Source: Schlesneria paludicola DSM 18645 (GTDB lineage: Bacteria > Planctomycetota > Planctomycetia > Planctomycetales > Planctomycetaceae). Taken from it: a stretch of DNA of 64,000 bases. The stretch spans positions 1,228,045 to 1,292,044 of the forward strand of contig NZ_JH636434.1 in NCBI RefSeq assembly GCF_000255655.1. Reading direction: 5' to 3'. A program made the position numbers and the translations under genes. Positions 8,626 to 16,216 of this stretch are shown here, in pieces. The notes under the pieces were generated by a model that saw only the letters and a program-made list of their open reading frames with translations, made no database searches and had not been told where the DNA came from. Numbering within the stretch: the first letter of the stretch is position 1; every line of letters starts with the position of its first letter.

Positions 8626-9474
8626 ATGACAACAGTCGGTAAAATCCTGGTCGTGTTGCATCTCGTCTTGAGCATCATGTTTATGGCGTTCGCAGGTGCG
8701 ATTTACAAAGCGCAAACCAACTGGCGTGCGAAAGAAAAGCAAACTGCAACCGCGCTAGCGGCCGCGAACACAAAAATCCGCGATATGCAGTCCGAATCGG
8801 AAAAACTGCTGGCGGAAGCGGCTCAAAAAAGTGCCGAATTGGAACGCGATAATGTGCGTTTGAAGGGCATTAACACTAGCTTGGAAACCAGCGTCAAAAC
8901 CTTGGTTGCTGACAATCAGCAATTGAAGAAGGACGTCGATCAGCAACGCGATCAGTCGGCGTTGACCACGATTGAAGCGATCGAACGAAGAAAAGAAGCC
9001 GACCTTCAACGTGAGAAGAACAACGAGATTTTCAAGAATCGCGACGAGCACGTTCAAAAGTTCTACGAAACGGAAGATCAGCGGTTCGAACTGGAAACGA
9101 AGTACCAACTGCTGTCAGACAAGTACACGCATCTCTTGAATGACGTCAAAGTCATGAAGAGTTTCTTGAACTCCAAAGGACTTCCAACTGAACCGGCTTT
9201 GATTTCGTCGCAGACTACACCGCCTCCCCCGCTCGATGGCCGAATTACCGAAGTTCTCAAGGCAGATCGCAATTCGAAGCGTGAGCTGGTCGAAATCTCG
9301 ATCGGTCGCGATTCTGGATTGGAAGTTTCACATAAGTTGACCGTGTATCGCGGTGGCAAATTCCTTGGCACGATCGTGTTGACCTTGGTGGAGGCTGATC
9401 GTGCGGTGGGATACATCGTTCGAGAAAAGAATGTGACGATTCAGGTCGATGACCAAGTCACGACGAAGATCTGA
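8626..9474 (+). CDS. Membrane-anchored coiled-coil protein with C-terminal beta domain, paralogue 2
   Basis: The 282-aa product has an N-terminal anchor (MTTVGKILVVLHLVLSIMFM, residues 1-26), a long coiled coil (about 35-165, with ERRKEADLQREKNNEIFKN), a proline-rich break (TTPPPPLDG, about 198-206), and a compact C-terminal domain of about 75 residues. That domain (SIGRDSGLEVSHKLTVYRGG, then DRAVGYIVREKNVTIQVDD) has alternating beta character and resembles small domains that follow coiled coils in envelope proteins such as MreC, but the match is too weak to assign. AAGGTGGGA precedes the ATG. It shares its anchor with the preceding gene and probably an operon with it. Confidence 0.78.
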   Translation: MTTVGKILVVLHLVLSIMFMAFAGAIYKAQTNWRAKEKQTATALAAANTKIRDMQSESEKLLAEAAQKSAELERDNVRLKGINTSLETSVKTLVADNQQLKKDVDQQRDQSALTTIEAIERRKEADLQREKNNEIFKNRDEHVQKFYETEDQRFELETKYQLLSDKYTHLLNDVKVMKSFLNSKGLPTEPALISSQTTPPPPLDGRITEVLKADRNSKRELVEISIGRDSGLEVSHKLTVYRGGKFLGTIVLTLVEADRAVGYIVREKNVTIQVDDQVTTKI

Positions 9475-9547
9475 TGACGCATCAACGCCTGCATTCGGCT
9501 CATTCACAAGCATTGTTTGAAATCAACGGGTACAGCAAAGGTTGATC

Positions 9548-9685
9548 ATGGCTCCTCGTAACGCAGAATCGCCGGCACCCGATATCTATGTCTCATTGCT
9601 GTTTGTCTCGTTGTCCGCGCTGATCACCGGGATCGTGATGCTGGTGCTCGAACTCTACAAGTACGATTTCAAGATCGCTCCGTAG
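9548..9685 (+). CDS. 45-residue single-pass membrane protein
   Basis: The start ATG at 9548 has AAAGG 7 nt upstream, and the frame closes with TAG at 9683-9685. The product has a short polar N-terminus with prolines (MAPRNAESPAPDIYV), one hydrophobic helix of about 20 residues (SLLFVSLSALITGIVMLVLE) and a short basic/aromatic tail. It lies 73 bp after the second coiled-coil gene on the same strand. Together the three genes look like a small membrane module. No homology-based name can be given. Confidence 0.65.
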   Translation: MAPRNAESPAPDIYVSLLFVSLSALITGIVMLVLELYKYDFKIAP

Positions 9686-9706
9686 TGCCTGCGCGGGATT
9701 CGAGTC

Positions 9707-9733
9707 CCTTGGTTTGAACATCACAAATCAAGG
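9707..9733. terminator. Hairpin between convergent genes
   Basis: The arms CCTTGGTTTG (9707-9716) and CAAATCAAGG (9724-9733) pair over 10 bp with one G-U, around a 7-nt loop. The hairpin lies between the convergent genes ending at 9685 (+) and 9778 (-). No good T-tract follows on either strand, so termination is only plausible. Confidence 0.35.
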
Positions 9734-9777
9734 TCGGGCCATGGGCGAGACCGGGCCGAAGAGAACGCACAACGAAA

Positions 9778-10461
9778 TCAGCGTTGAACCAATTCGACGC
9801 TTTGAACGCCTTCGATCCGATTCAATTCCGCCACCAGCTTCGGCAGGACGTCTTCGACTTCCGACGGGTTAATCGTCACAGCGAATGTCAGATCCAGCGC
9901 GGCACCTTGACGTGCAGTACTCGTCCCAGTCGTCGTTCTGGTGGCGACATAGCGATCGAGAATCTCGCTTAACAAGGTCAGTGGATCACGGCCGGCACCC
10001 AAGCGAATCGTCAACTGGTGTGAGTGTCGTTGTTGCTGGCGATTCAATCGGCTGCGGTCAAGTAAAATTGCAGCGATGCCGACCAGCGGTATTCCGACAA
10101 CCGGCACCATGTATGTTCCGGCACCGATCGCCATCCCCACAATCACGGCAAAAATGACGAATGCGGTATCACGCGTGTCATCGACGACGGTTCGAAACCG
10201 TACGATCGACAGCGCCCCGACCAGGCCGAACGCACGCGCCACGCTGTTGCCGATGACCATCGTGACCATCGCAATCAAGACTGTGAGCAACACCAGCGTC
10301 GACAGCAACATGGGGGCGTCGCTTTTTCGGTGCCCATGCGACAGGTAGCCGATCGCTGCCACAACGAATCCCGCCACCGTCGCCAGCCCTAAACGAAAAC
10401 CGATTTCCCACGGGGTGAGGTCGATCCCTGCTGCCGCCGATGTCGCAATCCAATCGGACAT
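9778..10461 (-). CDS. DUF4956 family membrane protein
   Basis: This 227-aa protein has three to four hydrophobic helices (about 20-42, 52-72, 77-90, 100-135) and the DUF4956 signature 'ARAFGLVGALSIVRFRT' followed by 'VDDTRDTAFVIFAVIVGMA'. The C-terminal ~85 residues are a soluble alpha/beta domain. It is the last gene of a three-gene minus-strand set after CotH and VTC, with only 1 bp between its start and the VTC stop. To my knowledge these three families are repeatedly found together in bacteria. The molecular function of DUF4956 is not established; a membrane partner for a VTC-type polymerase is inference. Confidence 0.9.
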   Translation of the reverse strand: MSDWIATSAAAGIDLTPWEIGFRLGLATVAGFVVAAIGYLSHGHRKSDAPMLLSTLVLLTVLIAMVTMVIGNSVARAFGLVGALSIVRFRTVVDDTRDTAFVIFAVIVGMAIGAGTYMVPVVGIPLVGIAAILLDRSRLNRQQQRHSHQLTIRLGAGRDPLTLLSEILDRYVATRTTTGTSTARQGAALDLTFAVTINPSEVEDVLPKLVAELNRIEGVQSVELVQR

Positions 10462-10462
10462 T

Positions 10463-11284
10463 TCACTCTTCCCGTCGCGTGATGACTTGTGACGCCTCGA
10501 GACCCAGTCGGAACTTCGAGGCTTTTCCCGGTGAAAGCTGATGTGAGTGAATCAGGGCCTTAAACGGATCGGGAAGAAAGTCACGGTATTTGAGCTCGAA
10601 GATGACATGATCCGTCAGAATTTCGGCACCGCTTTCAACGGGATTCAACTGCCAATCCAAAGCAGGTCGCGATCGGATTGCCCGATCGAATGTCGCACGC
10701 ATCGGATGTCCTTCATAGACTCCGACGAGGGCCATCCTGTCATAGGTCAACGACAACACAGGTGATAGCCGTCGCAATTGAATCCGTCGATGAAACCACT
10801 CGCCAACCCAGTCCGATTCGATCTCTGGACGCTGCAAGCGATCCAGCTCATGTAAGGGTACAGGGGATCGACGCTTGCGGACATGCAATCCCTGCTTGGC
10901 CTTTCGTTCAAGAAAGACATCATTGGAATCACCATACCGCCGCAACCGGAACTTTCGCCGCACATAACCTGACTGGCGATGATAGACATCGAACTCCGGA
11001 GTATCGAAATACAGAGTTGTAATTCGATACTGACCTGGATGTGGCCCTGATTCCGCGTGTGGATCATCAATCAAAAATGAACGCAGGTCGATCTCCAATC
11101 GCCGCGCCTGCGCTTCGTTGAGCAGGAATTTCATCTCGAATGCCTGAACCGAATCTCCTGCAGCGGAACAGAGGGAAGGGGAGATCAACATCTCACGAGT
11201 CGGCCTCGGCAAGTGTCCTCCAGCATGAATCGACAACAGTTCTGCCTGGGAATTCTTCCCACAAGCGGGCGTTGGCGAAATCAT
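10463..11284 (-). CDS. VTC-domain (polyphosphate polymerase-like) protein
   Basis: The 273-aa protein has the CYTH-like VTC fold, known from yeast Vtc4, which makes polyphosphate from ATP. Visible motifs are the first strand 'FEMKFLL', 'YRITTLYFDTPEFDVY', the basic strands 'RRKFRLRRYG' and 'FLERKAKQGLHVRKRR', and the late acidic strand 'VIFELKYRD'. These supply the basic tunnel and metal-binding glutamates expected of the family. The ATG at 11284 overlaps the CotH stop as ATGA, so the two are translationally coupled. The first ~48 residues precede the domain and look poorly conserved, so a later start is possible. Unlike yeast VTC it has no SPX domain; DUF4956 next door may supply the membrane part. 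Confidence 0.88.
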   Translation of the reverse strand: MISPTPACGKNSQAELLSIHAGGHLPRPTREMLISPSLCSAAGDSVQAFEMKFLLNEAQARRLEIDLRSFLIDDPHAESGPHPGQYRITTLYFDTPEFDVYHRQSGYVRRKFRLRRYGDSNDVFLERKAKQGLHVRKRRSPVPLHELDRLQRPEIESDWVGEWFHRRIQLRRLSPVLSLTYDRMALVGVYEGHPMRATFDRAIRSRPALDWQLNPVESGAEILTDHVIFELKYRDFLPDPFKALIHSHQLSPGKASKFRLGLEASQVITRREE

Positions 11285-13611
11285 GGAATCGCTTTCTTGA
11301 CTTCGGGATGCTTGAGCAAATAGGCACGTCGATCCTCTGCAAATGCTCGCAGTGCCATCTCGTGACCGCGACTGTCTTCGTTTGCACGCTCGTCGGCGGT
11401 GACCCGCTCAAACGCTTCGAACGATTCCAGCTTTCGTGTATCCGCGCGAAGCTCGTCTTCGATCAGCGATTTGAATTGAGCAACGACGGGTCCCAAGGAC
11501 TTCCAATCGAGTGACTGATCGGCAAGTTCGTAGACATGCTGTAGATAGCGTTTCCGGTACGCCGGAACTGCCAGAATCTTGCTGCGAAGCGGCTTGCTGC
11601 TGTCATCCATCCCGATCAGCGGATCAAGTTCGACGCCACCGCCGCGTGGCCCTCGCCCCCTTTGCGACCGAGGACCGGGCTCACCGCGGCCCGCTTGAGC
11701 ATTCGGCGGCGGCCCACCTGGTCCACCTCTCGGACCACGGGGGCCGCCGCGACCGCCGGGCGGGCCCATCATCATCGCCCCACGAAAGGCTTCGTTCATG
11801 TCGTGAGGAACGATGTGAAATCTGCCATCGCCATCCAGAAAAATGCTGTAGTCGCTGGCTCGAACCCAGTATCCGTCGTTGTTAATCAACGTGTTGTCCA
11901 AAGCCAGGAACCACAGCAAACCTTCCACATCCAACATCGGCTCGATGACTTCCACAAGCTGACCGGCGGGCGTTTCGTTGAGTGCTTTGCAGAGAGCAAC
12001 CAGCCGCCGCCAGGACTTTTCGTTGTCGTCGGACTTGATTTCGTATCGGCGACGGTAGTCGTCGATGTCCTCACCAAGATATTCCAGTCCGCCGCCGCCA
12101 CCTGGGCTGCCACGAACCTTCCAGCGAGCCCCTTTGGTCGATTTGAAGTTCTCGGCAACAAAGTCTTTATTGAATTGCTGCACGTTCACATAGACGCCCC
12201 AGCTTTCACCGTTGATGACCAATTTGACGTAGTTCGCTTGCGGTGCCGGAATGTGCTGACGTGCGAGATGCGAGTAGAGCACGGTGCTCATACAGGATGG
12301 ATCTTCGTGAGAATTCAACAGATTGAGTGTCTTTTGACCGAGAAGCCGTTGCTTCGGATCGATGAAATCCACCGCCAGATTCAGGGAATGCTTGTAGCCC
12401 TCGGGAACCCCCATGTACGACGACATCCCCCGGAAATGCACGCCAACTCCGGGATACTTCACACCATCGACGGTCAGCGTCGCGGGAACATCCACATCCG
12501 AGTTGTGAAAATCGGCCAACTCCGCGTCCCAATCGGGACTCTCGAAATCCAGAAAGAACGTTCTGAGAACGCGTGGATCGTAAAGACTTGCCTCGGGATA
12601 ATTTCGAACATCACTCACAGAGACTTTGGGCCCCGGTTTGGCAGGCTCACGAGGTCCGCGACCTGGTCCACCGCGCGGCCCGAATCCGCCGAATAGGCCT
12701 CCCCCTCCAAATGGTCCGCCCCCTTGGCCGCCACGAGCGCCGCCTTGCTGCTTGATCGTCGCCCGAGCTTCCTGACGTTCTGCCAGATCCAACCAATGGT
12801 TGCCATCGTGGTCAAACTTGGCGAGCAGCTTACGTTCAGGTCCGCCCGGCCCCATGCGTTGTTGCAGGAACGAGAACGGCTTACCCAACATCTCCTTCCA
12901 CTTCGTCTGCTGATCGTCATTCAACACGGCCACGGCTTCGGATTCCGCCCGTCGCCGCAGTTGTTCCATGCGCTCAAAATCGGGAGGACCGCCACCGAAT
13001 CCTGGACGTCCACCTGGAACGCCTCCAGGAGGTGCCCCCACAACCTGTGGACGACCGGACTCTTCGAGTTGCTTTAGCCTCGCCGTTTGGTCTTCCGACA
13101 ATTGAAGCTGCTTGACCATGTCTGGCTTCAGCATCGCAGCAATCCCAGCCCGCTGACGACAGAGCTCTGCCAATCGTTGGGTCTGCTCGCTGGTGAGAAT
13201 TTTCGCCATTCGCTCATCAGACTGCTCAATGACTTTCTCCATCTTCTGTCGCATTTGACGAAGCCGATCGTCTCGAGCATCATCGTCCAGCTCCAGCAAA
13301 TCGATGGGACTCATGTCTCCCATCGAGCCCCGTGCCTCTTTTTGAGTTTCTGCGATCAGCTGATCCAGCACGGGCTGTTGCTCTTTCGTAACGCCGAGTT
13401 CGCTGCGAACGTCCGGCATTCCAATCAGCGTGATCGCCGCGGACTGGAGCTGAGTCGAAACCATTCCGCCTGGACCAAAGCCATCTGGTCCGAATCCACC
13501 AGGCCCAAATCGCATCGACCAAGGGTCTGGACGTTCCGGCGGAGACTGCCCGAAAACGGCGACAAGCACGAAAGCAACAATTCCCAGGACAGTTATCAAC
13601 CGCGCGATCAT
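11281..13611 (-). CDS. CotH-family kinase with N-terminal Spy/CpxP-like helical region
   Basis: CotH proteins are secreted atypical kinases, first known from phosphorylation of spore-coat CotB. This 776-aa protein has a signal peptide (about 1-22), a Gly/Pro/Met-rich stretch, then a helical region (about 60-250) with LTXXQ-like segments (LGVTKEQQPVLDQLI, LTSEQTQRLAELC, LQLSEDQTARLKQLE). Next come an EF-hand-like loop (FDHDGNHWLDLAERQEA) and a Gly-rich linker, then the CotH domain from about 360, with HFRGMSSYMG, SWGVYVNVQQFNKDF, NTLINNDGYWVR and HIVPHDMNEAFRG. A Gly/Arg/Pro-rich insert lies near 640-680. GAGGAA precedes the ATG. It heads the CotH-VTC-DUF4956 operon. Confidence 0.88.
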   Translation of the reverse strand: MIARLITVLGIVAFVLVAVFGQSPPERPDPWSMRFGPGGFGPDGFGPGGMVSTQLQSAAITLIGMPDVRSELGVTKEQQPVLDQLIAETQKEARGSMGDMSPIDLLELDDDARDDRLRQMRQKMEKVIEQSDERMAKILTSEQTQRLAELCRQRAGIAAMLKPDMVKQLQLSEDQTARLKQLEESGRPQVVGAPPGGVPGGRPGFGGGPPDFERMEQLRRRAESEAVAVLNDDQQTKWKEMLGKPFSFLQQRMGPGGPERKLLAKFDHDGNHWLDLAERQEARATIKQQGGARGGQGGGPFGGGGLFGGFGPRGGPGRGPREPAKPGPKVSVSDVRNYPEASLYDPRVLRTFFLDFESPDWDAELADFHNSDVDVPATLTVDGVKYPGVGVHFRGMSSYMGVPEGYKHSLNLAVDFIDPKQRLLGQKTLNLLNSHEDPSCMSTVLYSHLARQHIPAPQANYVKLVINGESWGVYVNVQQFNKDFVAENFKSTKGARWKVRGSPGGGGGLEYLGEDIDDYRRRYEIKSDDNEKSWRRLVALCKALNETPAGQLVEVIEPMLDVEGLLWFLALDNTLINNDGYWVRASDYSIFLDGDGRFHIVPHDMNEAFRGAMMMGPPGGRGGPRGPRGGPGGPPPNAQAGRGEPGPRSQRGRGPRGGGVELDPLIGMDDSSKPLRSKILAVPAYRKRYLQHVYELADQSLDWKSLGPVVAQFKSLIEDELRADTRKLESFEAFERVTADERANEDSRGHEMALRAFAEDRRAYLLKHPEVKKAIP

Positions 13612-14181
13612 GGGTCATTCCTCGGATGGTGGCGATTCATCGCCAACCTGATTCAACCCGTTGGTGATGTCAGAGCAGTGCGTTGGGAATCAACGCCGAT
13701 TGCCTGCCCAAGTTCCCAGTCACGGACACAACGGGAAAACCGACTCTGTTTTGTCTGACTGAACGATGACTGCAGAATTCTCCGTGAGGCAAAACAAGAA
13801 ATGCGTCGCCTTGCGAAATGAATACCGAAAACACTCGCATTTGTTTTCAAGAAATTCAGATTTTTTCCATATCGTTGCTGATGCAGACGCGCTCGCATCG
13901 TTTCTCTACACTTCGTAAAAAGCGGCGGAGAACAATCGAGTTGGCTTGAACAACGAAGTGGCTGTGAACAGTTGTCGACGCCACGCAACTGGGATGGGAC
14001 GTTTCGCAGGCGCAATGACAGAGTGCTGCTAAACGAACTGTGATCACATAAAAAATGCGACGGCGTTCGGCACGATCGCAGGCAGCCCCCCTCCAGACGA
14101 CCTGTCACCCACGAAACCGAAACCACAAAAGTCTACTGAAAGCTCGGCGACGTTGGACGAAACAACGGGGAACCGTATTGC
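13612..14181. other. Divergent intergenic region between cotH-like and crcB
   Basis: This 570-bp gap must hold promoters for the CotH operon (-) and the fluoride channel (+). I looked for a fluoride riboswitch before crcB. The segment near 14058 (GCGACGGCGTTCGGC) faintly recalls the 5' part, but the conserved 3' part was not found. No coding signature is evident. Confidence 0.35.
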
Positions 14182-14586
14182 ATGAGAACCTGGTTTCAAA
14201 TCCTGCTCGTCGCTTTTGGATCGGCCGCGGGCGGGTTGACGCGATGGGGAATCGGGATCTATGCCACACGCTGGTTGGGAACGAGTTTTCCCTGGGCCAC
14301 GTTTCTCATTAATGTCAGCGGATGCCTGTTTCTGGGCTGGTTTTCGATTGTCATAACGGAACGTGTCGAATTTGCGAAACTTCCCTGGATCACGCGTGAA
14401 GAGCTGAAATTAATGTTGGCCGTCGGCTTCACAGGTGCCTACACAACGTTTTCAACATTCGAGCTCGAAACGTTCTCTCTCTTTCGTGACGGCTCCAGTT
14501 GGAAAGCAATCGCATATTTGATCTCCAGCCTGATTGCGGGGCTGCTCGCTGTCCGACTGGGAGTCCTCTTGGCTGGTGGCAGATAA
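14182..14586 (+). CDS. crcB: Fluoride ion channel CrcB/FluC
   Basis: FluC channels export fluoride as dual-topology dimers. The 134-aa protein has the expected four hydrophobic helices and motifs: GGLTRWGIG near the N-terminus, 'FLINVSGCLFLGWFS' with the conserved asparagine, and 'GFTGAYTTFSTFELETF' containing the glycine/threonine break and the phenylalanine-box residues. Length is typical. It stands alone, with no second crcB subunit nearby, which fits a homodimer. No fluoride riboswitch could be confirmed upstream. Confidence 0.93.
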   Translation: MRTWFQILLVAFGSAAGGLTRWGIGIYATRWLGTSFPWATFLINVSGCLFLGWFSIVITERVEFAKLPWITREELKLMLAVGFTGAYTTFSTFELETFSLFRDGSSWKAIAYLISSLIAGLLAVRLGVLLAGGR

Positions 14587-15043
14587 CCTACAAACTGCTC
14601 ACCTGAATCCTTGCTCACAGTGGTGGAACGTTTACCACGTAGCAGCCTCTTGCACTCTGAGGGATTGTGAACCTGGTGATCGCGATGCGATCGCACACAC
14701 CTGCCAATCGAACTTCATCGCGTTAAAATGTGTTGCGAACTTCGCGACACGTCGAGGATGAGAAATCGCGAGCACAAAGCCAGGTCCTTGATGATTCAGT
14801 TCGTGATTGCGGCGATGGTGTTAGCCGATACAATTGGCGCGCACGGGTCTGCTTTAAAACTTGACTCGGTTCTGAATTCGTTTGTACCTTTCGGAAACGG
14901 TGCAGATTCTACTCACTCATCCGCAATGTCGACCGAAGAAGAACATTGTGTGGCGACTCAAAATCGAAACGTAGCGAAGCGACGACACATCTCTTTATTG
15001 TCCCCTCAGTTGTTTTGCCTTATCCCTATGAGGAACTCCGGTC
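14587..15043. other. Gene-free stretch upstream of the 17-residue-repeat gene
   Basis: This 457-bp region shows no coding pattern that I trust; open frames through it are low in hydrophobic periodicity and have no family match. No strong hairpin with a T-tract was seen after crcB. It probably contains the promoter for the two genes at 15044-17296. Confidence 0.3.
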
Positions 15044-16213
15044 ATGAAATTGATCGTTGCGGCTGTCTTGATCGTCAGTGCAATTCAATGCCCCATGGCT
15101 GCAGCCACGGACATCAGGCCTTCCCCCGGTGGCAAACGACTTTTGTTCATTGATGGCGACGATATTCGCCGCGAGCCTGGCGGTAAGCGGCTTCTGTTTA
15201 TCGATGGAGACACGCTCCGTGATGAACCAGGCGGCAAAGCGTTACTTTACATCGATGGAGATGACATTCGAAATGAATTTGGCGGAATACGACTCGCGTT
15301 TCTTGATGGCAAGGAGATCCGGCGTACGCCGAACGGCAAGGTTTTGTTGTTTGTTGACGACGATGACATTCGTCCCGACGCGCATGGAAAACGGCTATTT
15401 TTCATAGATGGAAAGGTCTCCAAACAACAGCTTGTCGCGGCGCTTTACGTCTTAAAGCCGGACCTCTTTAAACTTTCGAAGAAGGAGGAAGCCGAGCTCA
15501 AGGCCGCGATGAAGGCCGCGGAGGAAGAAAGTGATAAGCAGTTTTCCAACGTGCTGCTCGGGAAATTCCAGGTTCTGAATTCGAGCTTTTCTGACTGGAG
15601 TGGTGGATTAATCACAACCACAAAAGGAAAAGATGGAATTCATTTTCTCGATATGAAGCTTAAAAAAGAGTCGCTGGCTGGGATCGGAATTCCAGGTCGC
15701 GGAGAAGGCTATCCCGAACTTTGGGTCGCGTTCGCTCCCGAGGGGGCCGTCGCCTTGGCCGTGTTTGATATTGATCAAGGCGACTTGTCCGGAAAGTGGA
15801 TTCCCATCAATGCTGCGAAAGACGGTAAAACTGTCTTTGGACACGAAAAATGGCAAGGGCCAGAAAGTCTTGATGGAGAATTCAAGATCTTGGACGCGAA
15901 GGCACCCAATAATGGCGCGGCATACACGGGAACTGTCACTCTCGCGCCGCACAAACCAGCCGACGGAAACAGTTCAGACTTGTTCGATCTCTTTACAGTG
16001 ACATGGAATTTTGGACCGACACAGATCCCTGGAATGGCCGCAAAAATCAAGTATGGCGATGGAAAGTCGGCGTTACTCGTCGCATCAGGAACGAAAGCCG
16101 AATTCGCGGTCGGTCATGTCACATGCCAGAGCGCGACACTCGCCAAAGGAATCGACTTTTTGTCCAAGACACACGGGGCAGGATACATCGTGTGGACGAA
16201 GCAGGACGAGTAA
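15044..16213 (+). CDS. Secreted protein with six tandem 17-residue repeats and a C-terminal beta-rich domain
   Basis: I do not recognise this family. The 389-aa protein begins with a signal peptide (about 1-21). Residues 23-124 are six consecutive repeats of exactly 17 residues with consensus D-I-R-x-x-P-G-G-K-R-L-L-F-I-D-G-D. Copies 1 and 2 are nearly identical and copies 3-6 are more diverged. A charged helix follows (KKEEAELKAAMKAAEEES, about 145-165), then a ~220-residue domain rich in Gly/Lys and beta strands, ending 'GAGYIVWTKQDE'. The repeat resembles the PD40/TolB blade core 'SPDGKRLLF' but is too short for a four-stranded blade; a beta-solenoid or hairpin stack is possible. The next gene starts 3 bp after the stop, so the two are probably co-translated. 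Confidence 0.85.
   Translation: MKLIVAAVLIVSAIQCPMAAATDIRPSPGGKRLLFIDGDDIRREPGGKRLLFIDGDTLRDEPGGKALLYIDGDDIRNEFGGIRLAFLDGKEIRRTPNGKVLLFVDDDDIRPDAHGKRLFFIDGKVSKQQLVAALYVLKPDLFKLSKKEEAELKAAMKAAEEESDKQFSNVLLGKFQVLNSSFSDWSGGLITTTKGKDGIHFLDMKLKKESLAGIGIPGRGEGYPELWVAFAPEGAVALAVFDIDQGDLSGKWIPINAAKDGKTVFGHEKWQGPESLDGEFKILDAKAPNNGAAYTGTVTLAPHKPADGNSSDLFDLFTVTWNFGPTQIPGMAAKIKYGDGKSALLVASGTKAEFAVGHVTCQSATLAKGIDFLSKTHGAGYIVWTKQDE
15110..15415 (+). repeat. Six in-frame 51-bp coding repeats
   Basis: The repeats encode residues 23-124 of the protein at 15044-16213. Each unit is 51 bp (17 codons) without indels. The first two units are closest in protein sequence, suggesting recent duplication, while codons differ between units, so they are not freshly amplified DNA. 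Confidence 0.85.
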
Positions 16214-16216
16214 ACA

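Noticed and set aside
9693-9706. tRNA T-arm-like string GGGATTCGAGTCCC
   Set aside because: No acceptor, D or anticodon arms could be built around it.
13950-14181. Possible fluoride riboswitch before crcB
   Set aside because: A stretch near 14058 vaguely recalls the 5' conserved part, but the conserved 3' segment and pseudoknot partner were not found.
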